NCBI GenBank assembly: GCA_050248495.1
Contig: JBFWSG010000018.1
Location: forward strand, 39,494 to 103,493
Direction of reading: 5' to 3'
DNA from: DASYDU01 sp050248495
GTDB lineage: Bacteria > Planctomycetota > Planctomycetia > Pirellulales > Lacipirellulaceae
Length of the DNA: 64,000 nt
The notes under the pieces are model-generated. The model was not told the origin of the DNA. It saw only the letters and a list, made by a program, of their open reading frames with translations, and ran no database searches. Shown piece by piece: positions 42,442-50,564 of this stretch; position 1 is the stretch's first letter; each line of letters starts with the position of its first letter. The translations under genes and the position numbers were made by a program.

Positions 42442-42822
42442 TTAAACCTTCTCCCCAAACCCAATATCATGCCCATCCAAATCCTGGATCCCGAACTCCA
42501 GGATGCCATACGGCTTTACACCCAGGCCATAGTCGATCTTCGCCCCGGCGGCAGTCAGCTCCGCGAAGAGTGCTTTCGCGTCGTCGACCCAAAAGTACGC
42601 GTTCCACATCTGGTGCACGATCTGCCAGTGTGGCTTGATCTGGTTCGGGTCGTCGCACTTGGCCAGCATCAAGTAATGGCCGTCGCGGTGCGCGATGCAG
42701 AAACAGGGCGGATCGCCATAGAAGCCCTCGTACTGAAACCCCACGCAGTCGCGCCAATAATCGGCCGACGCGACGACGTCCCTTACCAATAACACCGGAG
42801 CGCTCGCAGTCAATTTGGCCAT
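42442..42822 (-). CDS. VOC family (glyoxalase/bleomycin-resistance-like) protein
   Basis: A 126-residue protein of the vicinal-oxygen-chelate fold. It has the paired beta-alpha-beta-beta-beta pattern: VLLVRDVVASADYWRDCVGF.YEGF, FCIAHRDGHYLML and, in the second half, FWVDDAKALFAELTAAGAKI plus EFGIQDLDGHDIGFGE. Metal-ligand positions H and E are present (AHRDGH, GFGE). Members include glyoxalases, dioxygenases and antibiotic-binding proteins; which applies here is unknown. Confidence 0.85.
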   Translation of the reverse strand: MAKLTASAPVLLVRDVVASADYWRDCVGFQYEGFYGDPPCFCIAHRDGHYLMLAKCDDPNQIKPHWQIVHQMWNAYFWVDDAKALFAELTAAGAKIDYGLGVKPYGILEFGIQDLDGHDIGFGEKV

Positions 42823-42970
42823 GGGAAAAACCCCAGAAGTCGAAGGTCAAATTTCACCGCCACGATGGCCGCCATCCTACCACATCCTTCCTGTTCTTCT
42901 TTGCGCTCTTTGCACCTTGGCGTCTTGGCGCGCTTCCGAACTGCCTGTGGCCACTAGTGAACCCACATAA

Positions 42971-44299
42971 CTACTCTGTCCTCGGCAGCGGAATTGGCTT
43001 TCCGTCCCGCAGCGCCGGCAGCCAGGTTTCGTTCAGCCGTTTGTAGTACGCCTGGTGCGAGCCGTCTTTTTCGAGGTGTTCGCCCTGCGGCAAAGGGATG
43101 AATTCCTTCGGCGTCGTGATCGCGTTCACGGCCGCCTGAATCCCTTCCGGCGGACAGATTTCGTCGATGAGGCCGTAGCCCACCAACACCGGGCACTTGA
43201 TCCGCGGCGCGAAGTTCACCACGTCGTAATAGCGGCTCGCCGCGCGGACATTCGCCGGGTCCTTGCCATACAGGCAGTCGTACCACCCCGGCCAGCCGCC
43301 CGTGCGGCCGACCGTCGGCCCCAGCATGTCGCTGCCCGCCGGCACCATCGCCAGTGCCGCCGTCACGCCAGGATGCAGCGCCGCCGAGACGAGCGTTTGC
43401 TGCCCGCCTTGGCTCGCACCATTGACCACGAGCGTCTTGCCATCCCAATCGGGCCGGCTTCGCAGGTATTCGAGCGCCTGGTAGCACGACAGATACATTC
43501 GCAGAAAGTAACTCGTCTCGCGGTCGTCGTTGCCGATCGCCCAGTAGTCGCGCAAGGGCCCGGCCGCCTGCTCTTGATAGAACTCGGCCGACTCGTCGGT
43601 CGGCAAGTCGTGCGCCAGCACGTTGAGCACCAGCCAGCCCTCCGCCGCCCGATCGACTGCCCACGGCTTCTCAATCGGATAGACGCCCGCCCATTGCGGA
43701 ATGAAGAGCGCCGGCAGTTTCTGGTCCGCCTTTTCGCTACCGGCTTTCGGTCGTGCCAACTGGCCGCGGATTTTCGTGCCGCGATAGCCATCAAGCGTGA
43801 TCTTCCAATACTCGACGCCGTCGCGGCCGCTTTCGGCCGGTTCGAGCACTGCATTGGCGGGCACCTCACGAATCTCTTTGATCTTCGCGTCCCAGAAGGC
43901 GTCGAAGTCGTCGGGCCGCGGCGCGGAGGGCTCGATCTTTTCCGCCGCAACGATCGCTCCCCCAAGTGCTTCGTATTCTTTGCCGTCCACCGACTTGGCC
44001 GCAAAGTGGGCGAGCAGCGTGCCGGGCGCGTCGAGCGACGCTTTCAATTCGGCGCGGCCGTCGACGAGTTCCAGCGTGCCGTGGCCAATTTCGGTTCGCG
44101 AGCCGCGCTCCAGCTTGTACTCGAGCTCGTGCGGCGCGCCGTCGCCCTTCCATTCGACATGCCAGATGACCGGATCGTCGATTTCAAGCACGCCGCTCTC
44201 CGGTTCGGTCCGCACGACGAGCTCATCGGCAACGGCCGCCGTTGCCAATGTTACGACGAAGCATGCCACGCACCAACGAATCGAATCTCGAAGAAACAT
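42971..44299 (-). CDS. Secreted acetyl xylan esterase / cephalosporin-C deacetylase-like hydrolase
   Basis: A 442-residue exported alpha/beta hydrolase. A signal peptide (MFLRDSIRWCVACFVVTLATAAVA) and a beta-rich N-terminal domain (about 25-140) precede the AXE1-type catalytic domain. The nucleophile elbow is VNGASQGGQQT, the acid is in VGYGLIDEICPP and the histidine is in LPQGEHLEKDGS. AXE1 enzymes remove acetyl groups from xylan or cephalosporin C. The ATG at 44299 is chosen for the signal peptide. With the GH26 enzyme it suggests polysaccharide use. Confidence 0.85.
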   Translation of the reverse strand: MFLRDSIRWCVACFVVTLATAAVADELVVRTEPESGVLEIDDPVIWHVEWKGDGAPHELEYKLERGSRTEIGHGTLELVDGRAELKASLDAPGTLLAHFAAKSVDGKEYEALGGAIVAAEKIEPSAPRPDDFDAFWDAKIKEIREVPANAVLEPAESGRDGVEYWKITLDGYRGTKIRGQLARPKAGSEKADQKLPALFIPQWAGVYPIEKPWAVDRAAEGWLVLNVLAHDLPTDESAEFYQEQAAGPLRDYWAIGNDDRETSYFLRMYLSCYQALEYLRSRPDWDGKTLVVNGASQGGQQTLVSAALHPGVTAALAMVPAGSDMLGPTVGRTGGWPGWYDCLYGKDPANVRAASRYYDVVNFAPRIKCPVLVGYGLIDEICPPEGIQAAVNAITTPKEFIPLPQGEHLEKDGSHQAYYKRLNETWLPALRDGKPIPLPRTE

Positions 44300-44342
44300 A
44301 CGAACTGCTTCCCGCGCGAAATGAAAACTGGCACCGTGCCAC

Positions 44343-44735
44343 TCAAGTGTAACCCACCCACCGCTGCCAGACACGAAACACCACGAGGCCCAGCGCCGCG
44401 CCGAGTACATCCGCCAGCCAGTCGCCCGCGGTCGCGTCGCGGCCGACGAGCAGCTGCGTCACCTCGTCCAATACGGCGAACAGGGCAATCGCCATCCAGA
44501 GCAGCCGCAAGTGGCGTCCATTGAGCCGGCCGGTCGATGTCTCCCAGGCAATTGCCAGCAGAAACGCCAGCCCGGCGTAGGCGCTGAAGTGGAGCAATTT
44601 GTCCGTACGTTCGATCGGCACGCGGATCGCGGCCGGCGGCAAATGCGTGCCCACCACGAGGGCCAGGGCGTACGCCGCGAGCAGCCATTTCCACAACCAG
44701 GCCAGGCTGAATCTCTCAGAAGGGGAGCGGGACAT
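44343..44735 (-). CDS. VanZ-like membrane protein
   Basis: A 130-residue membrane protein of the VanZ-like family, with four hydrophobic segments. Recognisable blocks are LALVVGTHLPPAAI, DKLLHFSAYAGLAFLLA and the conserved ALFAVLDEVTQLLVGRDATAGDWLADVLGAALG. VanZ confers slight teicoplanin resistance in enterococci, but most family members have unknown roles, so no resistance is claimed. It starts at 44735 and ends 43 nt before the esterase start. Confidence 0.85.
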   Translation of the reverse strand: MSRSPSERFSLAWLWKWLLAAYALALVVGTHLPPAAIRVPIERTDKLLHFSAYAGLAFLLAIAWETSTGRLNGRHLRLLWMAIALFAVLDEVTQLLVGRDATAGDWLADVLGAALGLVVFRVWQRWVGYT

Positions 44736-44861
44736 GGGCGGGAAAATGGTTTGCCAACCGGAGGGGCAAGCGGGTAAGTTACGCTATGCGACGACGGCCG
44801 CTTGATCGCTTGCAGGTCCAACCGTTGTATCGCCAGTCTTCTCTTCGGCCTAGGTGCAATC

Positions 44862-45776
44862 ATGTCACGATTCCCTGTACCGCTGCCCCGCCGCTATTCC
44901 CAATACGGCGACAACGATCCGCGCCGCCAGGCCTTCGGCGGCAGCTCGCAGCGGAGCAGTTTTAAGGCGCGGCTGATCATTGCCGCGATCATCGCCATCT
45001 TCGCCCTGGTGTCGTACTACGGCCGGCCGGGCGACGAGAATAAGATCACGGGCGAAAAGCAACGGGTCGCGCTCAGTAACGAGGCGGACGAAGTGGTGAT
45101 GGGCCTGCAGGCCGCGCCGGAGATGGTGCAAATGCACGGCGGCCCGTCGCGCGACCGCGAGGCGCAGGCCATGGTCTCGCGCGTCGGCGAAGAGCTCCTC
45201 GAAGGACTCGACAAACAGCTCTCCGAGCAGGGGCGCCAAAATCCCTACCGCGACAAGTTCCGCTTCACGCTGCTCGCCGATCCACAGACGGTCAACGCGT
45301 TCGCGCTCCCCGGCGGGCAGGTCTTCATTACCGCGGCGCTATTCCGCGATCTCGAAACCGAAGGACAGCTCGCCGGGGTCCTGGGCCACGAGATCGGCCA
45401 CGTGATCGAACGGCATGGCAACCAGCGAATGGCCCAGAACCAATTGTTTCAAGGACTGGCCGCGGCCGGCGGCGTGGCGGGCGGCGATCAGCAGAGCGCG
45501 CAGATGGCCCAGGCCGTGGCCCAGATGGTGCAAATGAAATATGGCCGCGGCGACGAGCTCGAATCGGACAAATGGGGCGTGCGGCTCACCTACCTTGCCG
45601 GCTACGATCCGCGGGCGATGATCGGTGTGATGGAGGTGCTCGATCGCGCCAGCGGCGGCGCGGCCCCGCCGGAGTTCTTCAGCACACACCCAAAGCCGGC
45701 CAACCGTGTCGAATACATCAAGCACGTGATCGCCGAAGAGTTTCCCAACGGCGTGCCCGACGGTCTGAAGAAGTGA
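44862..45776 (+). CDS. M48-family metallopeptidase
   Basis: A 304-residue zinc metalloprotease. One membrane anchor (about 34-50, ARLIIAAIIAIFALVSYY) is followed by the M48 domain with NAFALPGGQVFITAALF, the zinc-binding HEIGHVIERH and the third-ligand ESDKWGVRLTYLAGYDP segment. Such enzymes (relatives of BepA/LoiP and Oma1) degrade misfolded envelope proteins. The ATG at 44862 has no strong ribosome site. The stop overlaps the next gene's GTG start. Confidence 0.85.
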   Translation: MSRFPVPLPRRYSQYGDNDPRRQAFGGSSQRSSFKARLIIAAIIAIFALVSYYGRPGDENKITGEKQRVALSNEADEVVMGLQAAPEMVQMHGGPSRDREAQAMVSRVGEELLEGLDKQLSEQGRQNPYRDKFRFTLLADPQTVNAFALPGGQVFITAALFRDLETEGQLAGVLGHEIGHVIERHGNQRMAQNQLFQGLAAAGGVAGGDQQSAQMAQAVAQMVQMKYGRGDELESDKWGVRLTYLAGYDPRAMIGVMEVLDRASGGAAPPEFFSTHPKPANRVEYIKHVIAEEFPNGVPDGLKK

Positions 45777-46261
45777 GAGAGATCACGATCGTTTCGGGCG
45801 GTCAGACCGGCGCCGATCGGGCAGCACTCGATTTCGCCCTGGAATTCGGACTCGCGCACGGCGGCTGGTGCCCGCGCGGCCGGAAGGCGGAAGATGGCGT
45901 CATCGACGAGCGGTATCAGCTACAAGAAACGACCTCCCCACGATACGACCAGCGGACGCGGTGGAATGTGCGGGACAGCGACGCGACCGTCGTATTCAGC
46001 ATCGGGAGCGAAGTGACCGGCGGCACGGCACTGACGCTGGCCATCGCCGAGCAGCAAGGCAAGCCGCTATTGCATCTTTCCAGCGAGGCGGCGTCCGCGG
46101 AAGGACGCGATCCGGCGCATGAGCTGATCGAATTCCTCGCCGAGCATCGCGTTGGCCGGCTGAATGTGGCCGGTCCGCGGGCGTCGCAGGAACCACTCGT
46201 AGCGGCATTTGTCCGTGGCGTTCTCGTCGACGCGCTCGACCGCAGCGCGGCGAAAGAGTAG
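45773..46261 (+). CDS. Putative molybdenum-carrier / SLOG-like nucleotide-binding protein
   Basis: A 162-residue protein related to the molybdenum carrier and SLOG (LOG/DprA-like) Rossmannoid families. Motifs are ITIVSGGQTGADRAALDFAL, GGWCPRGRKAEDGVI, the YDQRTRWNVRDSDATVVFS segment and GTALTLAIAEQQGKPLL. The family is predicted to bind a nucleotide or molybdenum cofactor; its function here is unknown. The start is GTG at 45773, overlapping the M48 stop (GTGA), so the two are translationally coupled. Confidence 0.75.
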   Translation: MREITIVSGGQTGADRAALDFALEFGLAHGGWCPRGRKAEDGVIDERYQLQETTSPRYDQRTRWNVRDSDATVVFSIGSEVTGGTALTLAIAEQQGKPLLHLSSEAASAEGRDPAHELIEFLAEHRVGRLNVAGPRASQEPLVAAFVRGVLVDALDRSAAKE

Positions 46262-46271
46262 TTTTGTGGGA

Positions 46272-47192
46272 ATGAAGGTGGAAATCTCGCCCGAGAAGAC
46301 GCGGATCGGCTGGATCGGCACCGGCGTGATGGGCCGCTCGATGTGCGGCCACATCCTGGACGCCGGTTACGCGGTCACCGTTTTCAATCGCACAAAGTCG
46401 AATGCCGAGCCGCTCCTGGAGCGTGGCGCAACGTGGGCCGACACTCCGCGCGACGTGGCTGCGGCCTCCAATATCGTATTCTCCATCGTTGGCTACCCGG
46501 ACGATGTGTGCGAAGTGCTGACAGGTGACGACGGAGCACTTGGCGGCGCAAAGCCGGGCACCGCGCTCATTGACATGACGACCAGCCGGCCGAGGCTGGC
46601 CATCGAAATCGCGGCGGCGGCCGAGAAATGCGGCGTCGTGAGCATCGACGCGCCGGTCTCGGGCGGCGACGTCGGAGCGAAGAACGGCACGCTCTCGATC
46701 ATGATCGGCGGCGACGCAGAGACTGTCGCGGCCCTCGAACCGCTCTGGAAGCTGATGGGCTCGAAGTGGATCCACCAGGGCGGGCCCGGCGCCGGCCAGC
46801 ACACGAAGATGGTCAACCAGGTTCTCATCGCCACGAACATGATCGGCGTCTGCGAGGCCTTGCTCTACGGTTACAAGGCGGGACTCGATCTTAACCGCGT
46901 GCTGGAGTCCGTCGCCTCCGGAGCCGCCGGCAGCTGGTCCCTCTCGAACCTCGGCCCGCGAATCATCGCCGGCAACTTCGATCCCGGCTTCTTCGTCGAG
47001 CACTTCCTCAAGGACATGGCGATCGCGCTCGAGGAATCGCGGCGGATGGGCCTCAAGCTCCACGGCGTTGAGCTCGCCGAAGAACTCTACCGCGAAGTGG
47101 CAGCCCAGGGGATGGAGCGCCAGGGTACGCATGCGCTGATGCTTGCGCTAGCGAAAATGGCGGGCGTCGATTGGACGAACCGCGGCGTGTAA
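46272..47192 (+). CDS. NAD(P)-dependent beta-hydroxyacid dehydrogenase (3-HIBADH family)
   Basis: A 306-residue enzyme with an N-terminal Rossmann fold (IGWIGTGVMGRSMCGHILDAGY, GxGxxG), the substrate-binding DAPVSGGDVGA and the catalytic lysine in GAGQHTKMVNQVLIA. The all-helical C-terminal domain follows. This is the 3-hydroxyisobutyrate/tartronate-semialdehyde reductase family; substrate unknown. The ATG at 46272 is chosen for the family N-terminus. It ends one base before the stop of the convergent gene. Confidence 0.88.
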   Translation: MKVEISPEKTRIGWIGTGVMGRSMCGHILDAGYAVTVFNRTKSNAEPLLERGATWADTPRDVAAASNIVFSIVGYPDDVCEVLTGDDGALGGAKPGTALIDMTTSRPRLAIEIAAAAEKCGVVSIDAPVSGGDVGAKNGTLSIMIGGDAETVAALEPLWKLMGSKWIHQGGPGAGQHTKMVNQVLIATNMIGVCEALLYGYKAGLDLNRVLESVASGAAGSWSLSNLGPRIIAGNFDPGFFVEHFLKDMAIALEESRRMGLKLHGVELAEELYREVAAQGMERQGTHALMLALAKMAGVDWTNRGV

Positions 47193-47543
47193 TTAAAGCG
47201 ACACGCGCGAGCGAAATTCTCGTTCGTCGACGGTGATGCCTTCGCGGACCAATTCGAACTGTAGCGGTTGCGCTGGCCAGCCGACGCACCGCAGCAGGGC
47301 GTCAAAAGATTCTCTCGGGCACTGGCCGTGGAGTTCCAGGCGATGCAGTCGGCCGGCGAAATCGAAGAGGTGGCCGTTAACGTGCCAATGTGTCTCCCGG
47401 ACGCCGCCGGAGAAGACGAACGATCCATCCGGCTCGAAGATCATCCGCGGCAATTGTTCCAAAAGCGCCGCGGCATCCTCCCACGTGCAGGCGAAGGAAC
47501 TGTCTTTCGGATCAGCGAAGAGATTGACGTGGAAGTGGTACAT
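47193..47543 (-). CDS. Hypothetical protein, 116 residues
   Basis: A soluble protein of unknown function. It starts MYHFHVNLFADPKDSSFACTW and has three charged alpha/beta blocks (VRETHWHVNGHLFDFAGRLHRLELHG; FDALLRCVGWPAQPLQFELV). A conserved histidine-rich first strand (YHFHVN) may bind a metal. It looks real: normal codon use, clear start, no overlap. Its stop adjoins that of the dehydrogenase gene. A REP pair lies just upstream of its start. Confidence 0.6.
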   Translation of the reverse strand: MYHFHVNLFADPKDSSFACTWEDAAALLEQLPRMIFEPDGSFVFSGGVRETHWHVNGHLFDFAGRLHRLELHGQCPRESFDALLRCVGWPAQPLQFELVREGITVDEREFRSRVSL

Positions 47544-47552
47544 GCGTGGTGG

Positions 47553-47616
47553 ACGGGGGCGGGGACGCCCCGGCTCGCCCTCTGTGAGGCGCGAGCCGGG
47601 CCGTCCTCGGCCCCGT
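47553..47616. repeat. Inverted pair of REP units adjoining the transposase stop
   Basis: The first unit (47553-47582) is of the CGGGGGCG.GGACGCCCCGG type and ends GGCTCGCCCTC. After tgtga, the second (47588-47616) is its inverse, starting GGCGCGAGCCGGGCCGTCC and ending GGCCCCGT. The pair abuts the stop codon of the transposase (47617-47619). Confidence 0.85.
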
Positions 47617-48141
47617 TCAAGGCGTCCAAACTATCGTTCGCTGCCTTGCGATATACGAGAACGCGTTATTCAAATACGGCACATCATGGATCGCGACGTT
47701 CGAACCTTCCTCGGCCCACCAAGAAGCCCCCGCCGGAATCGGCCATCTCTCACTAAGCGCCTGCCCAAGCCAGCGCTTCGCGAGGCGGCGCACTTTCTCG
47801 CCGTGTACTTCCCGGACAATGTCGCAGAGCAGGTGCACGTGGTCCGCTGCGGCGGAACAAACGCGGTAGAGCCAGCCGCCGCGCGTGCAGATCTCCGGCA
47901 ACTCTAATTCAATAAGTTTTCGCTGTTCGTCGGTGAGAAACCGGGGAGGGAATTTCATGCGGCCGCGGGCCGAGTCTTCGCGTTCAACTATTGGCGGCAC
48001 GAATTCTGTGCCGCGCTCGTTGTGCTGTTTGTCAACGTTGGGGCGAGTGCCGCCGTGGAGTCGTGTGCCGTAAGTGCCGAAGGTAATGTGCCAGGTCGTG
48101 TGGGTGGGGTGGAGGTGTTGGGGCGGGAAGTTATGTGGCAT
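47617..48141 (-). CDS. REP-associated tyrosine transposase (RAYT, IS200/Y1 type)
   Basis: A 174-residue HUH-type single-strand transposase. It has the planctomycete-style N-terminus (TWHITFGTYGTRLHGG), the HUH motif in DHVHLLCDI, and a C-terminal segment with candidate catalytic tyrosines (VPYLNNAFSYIARQRT). RAYTs move or maintain REP palindromes without terminal inverted repeats of their own. REP units flank it on both sides (47553-47616 and 48168-48200). The ATG at 48141 is taken as the start; a GTG at 48171 is also possible and would place the start inside the upstream REP. Confidence 0.85.
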   Translation of the reverse strand: MPHNFPPQHLHPTHTTWHITFGTYGTRLHGGTRPNVDKQHNERGTEFVPPIVEREDSARGRMKFPPRFLTDEQRKLIELELPEICTRGGWLYRVCSAAADHVHLLCDIVREVHGEKVRRLAKRWLGQALSERWPIPAGASWWAEEGSNVAIHDVPYLNNAFSYIARQRTIVWTP

Positions 48142-48167
48142 GGTCGTGCACGCTCGAAAATGCTTGT

Positions 48168-48200
48168 ACACGGGGGCGAGGACGCCCCGGCTCGCGCCTC
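48168..48200. repeat. REP unit upstream of the transposase
   Basis: CGGGGGCGAGGACGCCCCGG (48171-48190) followed by CTCGCGCCTC matches the units on the other side of the transposase gene. The unit lies between the transposase start and the ribBA stop. Confidence 0.85.
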
Positions 48201-48204
48201 TGGT

Positions 48205-49416
48205 TTAATCGGCGGGGAGTTTATGCCCGAGCTTGTCCCGCTTCGTGGCGAGATAATCTGCGTTGTGCTCGTGGATCGGGCCGACGATCGGGATTTGATC
48301 TACGACTTCCAGGTCGAAGCCCCCGTAGATGAAGGCGTCGGTTTTCTTGGGGTTGTTCGTGAGGAGCCGCACCTTGCGGAGGCCGAGGTCCTTGAGTAGC
48401 TGGATGCCGACGCCGTAGTCGCGGGGATCGGCCTTATAGCCCAGCGCGAGATTCGCTTCGACCGTGTCGAGGCCCTGGTCCTGCAGAGCGTACGCCTTGA
48501 TCTTCTCCACGAGCCCGATGCCACGGCCTTCCTGCGGCAAGTAGACCAGCACGCCGCACCCTTCGCGCTCGATCATGTCGAGGGCCATGTGGAGCTGGTC
48601 GCCGCAGTCGCAGCGAAGCGATTCCAACAGATCGCCGGTGAAGCACGAAGAATGCAGCCGCACCAGCGGGGCAGCCGCCTTCTCCGGCTCGCCAAGAACG
48701 AAGACCATCGGCTCCTGCTGCTCGTACTTCACGCCGTAGGCAATGATCCGGCCGTTGCCGTATTTCGTGGGGAGCAGCGCTTCCGCCTCCCGGTAGACGA
48801 GCTTCTCTCGAACGCGGCGGTAAGCGATGAGCTGTTCGATCGAAATGATCGGCAGGTCGAACCGTCGGGCGAGCGCGATGAGCTCGTCGCGGTCGGCGCG
48901 GTCGCCGGTGTCATTGAGCACTTCGCAAAGCACTCCGGCGGGCATCAGGCCGGCCATCCGCGCGAGGTCGACGGCGGCTTCGGTATGTCCTGCGCGCCGC
49001 AGCACGCCGCCTTCCTTGGCCACGAGCGGGAACAAATGCCCGGGGCGATTGAAATCGGCTGGCACACTGTCAGGATCGCAGATCGCCAGGATCGTGGCCG
49101 AGCGCTCCGCGGCCGTGATGCCGGTGCGGGTCGAACGATGGTCGACCGGCACGGTGTAGTTCGTGCCCAAGGGCGCGGTGTTCGTCTCGACCATCGGGTG
49201 GAGCTGCAGCCGCTCTCCGACCTCCGGCAGGATCGGCATGCAGAGCTGCCCGCGGCCGTACGTGATCATGAAGTTGACGGTTTCGGGCGTGGCCTTCTCG
49301 GCGGCGCAAATGAAGTCGCCTTCGTTCTCGCGGTCCTCGGCGTCGACAACGACAATGACGCGGCCGGCGGCGATGGCGGCGACGGCGTCTTCAATAGTGG
49401 AAAATCGGCTGCTCAC
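48205..49416 (-). CDS. ribBA: Bifunctional DHBP synthase / GTP cyclohydrolase II
   Basis: RibBA catalyses both starting reactions of riboflavin synthesis. The N-terminal domain (1 to about 205) makes 3,4-dihydroxy-2-butanone 4-phosphate: VDAEDRENEGDFICAAE and RPGHLFPLVAKEGGVLRRAGHTEAAVDLARMAG. The C-terminal domain is GTP cyclohydrolase II: HSSCFTGDLLESLRCDCGDQL with the zinc cysteines, and YLPQEGRGIGL. Total 403 residues, start GTG at 49416. No FMN riboswitch is visible upstream; two GGGGACAGTCCCC repeats are there instead. Confidence 0.95.
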   Translation of the reverse strand: MSSRFSTIEDAVAAIAAGRVIVVVDAEDRENEGDFICAAEKATPETVNFMITYGRGQLCMPILPEVGERLQLHPMVETNTAPLGTNYTVPVDHRSTRTGITAAERSATILAICDPDSVPADFNRPGHLFPLVAKEGGVLRRAGHTEAAVDLARMAGLMPAGVLCEVLNDTGDRADRDELIALARRFDLPIISIEQLIAYRRVREKLVYREAEALLPTKYGNGRIIAYGVKYEQQEPMVFVLGEPEKAAAPLVRLHSSCFTGDLLESLRCDCGDQLHMALDMIEREGCGVLVYLPQEGRGIGLVEKIKAYALQDQGLDTVEANLALGYKADPRDYGVGIQLLKDLGLRKVRLLTNNPKKTDAFIYGGFDLEVVDQIPIVGPIHEHNADYLATKRDKLGHKLPAD

Positions 49417-49430
49417 GCGGGATCCAAAAA

Positions 49431-49530
49431 GGGGACAGTCCCCATTTCGCTCTTTGCGATCGAGGACGGGTAGTTAGGGCAGGTCCAAACTTAATTCAGT
49501 CCGGGCTGCACCGAAATGGGGACAGTCCCC
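49431..49530. repeat. Pair of GGGGACAGTCCCC repeats
   Basis: GGGGACAGTCCCC occurs at 49431-49443 followed by ATTTCG, and again at 49518-49530 preceded by CGAAAT. The extended units are in inverted orientation with a single central mismatch. They occupy the gap between ribBA and the hydrolase gene. Confidence 0.8.
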
Positions 49531-49622
49531 AAGCTGTTCGGCAGTGCCGGAGCGTCCTATTATAAGGGTTCCGCGAAGGGGCCTCCATTGGCCGCCTTGG
49601 GGCCAAATGGGAGATGACATTC

Positions 49623-50564
49623 ATGCTGACGAGACACTCAGTACGGGCGATCGGTTCTCTGGCGCTGGTGATGGCGGCGTTCGCGTCATCGCTGCGGGCT
49701 GCCGAGGAGGGCGCCGAAGAAGGCTATGACGTGATCCCCGATCAAGTGTACGTCGAGCGGGAGAGCGGGCCGCTCAAGGCCGATATGTACGTGCCGCAGG
49801 GCGATGGGCCGTTTCCGGCGATGCTCGTGGTCCACGGCGGTGCTTGGGCGACGGGCACGAAGCAGCAGCTGGCCGGCATCGCCCAGGGCCTGGCCAGGCA
49901 GGGCTTCACTGCCGCGGCGATCAGCTATCGCCTCGCGCCGCAAGACAAGTTCCCGGCCCAAGTGTACGACTGCCAGGCGGCGGTCCGCTGGCTGCGGGCG
50001 AATGCCGCGAAGTTCAAATTGGATCCGAATCACATCGGCGGATATGGATACTCGGCGGGCGGGCATCTCGTGGCGATGCTCGGCGCGCTCGATGACGATG
50101 ATTTCCAGGAGCCGGGCCTGGCCAAGGATCTGCCGAGCGCGCGGCTGCAGGTGGTGGTGGCCGGCGGGGCACCTTGCGATTTTCAGTTGATGCCGGCCGA
50201 CAACGGACGGTTGTCGTACTGGCTCGGCGGCACGCGGAATGAACAGCCGGATGCGTATCGCGACGCCTCGCCAGCGAACTACATTTCGGCCGACGATCCG
50301 CCCATGTTCTTTTTTCACGGCGAAGACGACGACATCGTGCCGATTCGCAGCCCGCAACGGATGGCGGAGCTGCTCAAGAAGGCCGGCGTCCCCGCAGAGT
50401 TTCACCCCATCCCGAAGGCCGGGCACATGGGTGCGGTGGTCGACCGCGACGCGATGCTTGCAGCGCTGGCGTTCGTGAATCGAAATCTCAAGGACGCGCC
50501 GGCCCAGTCGGTGGTCGGGAAAAACGCTCCCCAGAGCGAAAGTGACGCGGTCCATGGCCAATGA
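49623..50564 (+). CDS. Secreted alpha/beta hydrolase
   Basis: A 313-residue esterase of the BD-FAE/hormone-sensitive-lipase-like group. The signal peptide is MLTRHSVRAIGSLALVMAAFASSLRAA. The oxyanion motif HGGAW, the nucleophile elbow GYGYSAGGHL, the acid region FFHGEDDDIVP and the histidine in PKAGHMGAV are all present. The substrate is unknown. The ATG at 49623 is preferred to that at 49614 because GGGAG lies 9 nt before it. It overlaps the next gene by about 11 nt. Confidence 0.85.
   Translation: MLTRHSVRAIGSLALVMAAFASSLRAAEEGAEEGYDVIPDQVYVERESGPLKADMYVPQGDGPFPAMLVVHGGAWATGTKQQLAGIAQGLARQGFTAAAISYRLAPQDKFPAQVYDCQAAVRWLRANAAKFKLDPNHIGGYGYSAGGHLVAMLGALDDDDFQEPGLAKDLPSARLQVVVAGGAPCDFQLMPADNGRLSYWLGGTRNEQPDAYRDASPANYISADDPPMFFFHGEDDDIVPIRSPQRMAELLKKAGVPAEFHPIPKAGHMGAVVDRDAMLAALAFVNRNLKDAPAQSVVGKNAPQSESDAVHGQ

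Noticed and set aside
44343..44735. VanZ-like gene as a glycopeptide-resistance determinant
   Set aside because: VanZ-like domains are widespread without van clusters, and no vanHAX genes are here.
49417..49622. FMN riboswitch upstream of ribBA
   Set aside because: The region holds GGGGACAGTCCCC repeats; none of the conserved FMN-aptamer segments could be found by eye.
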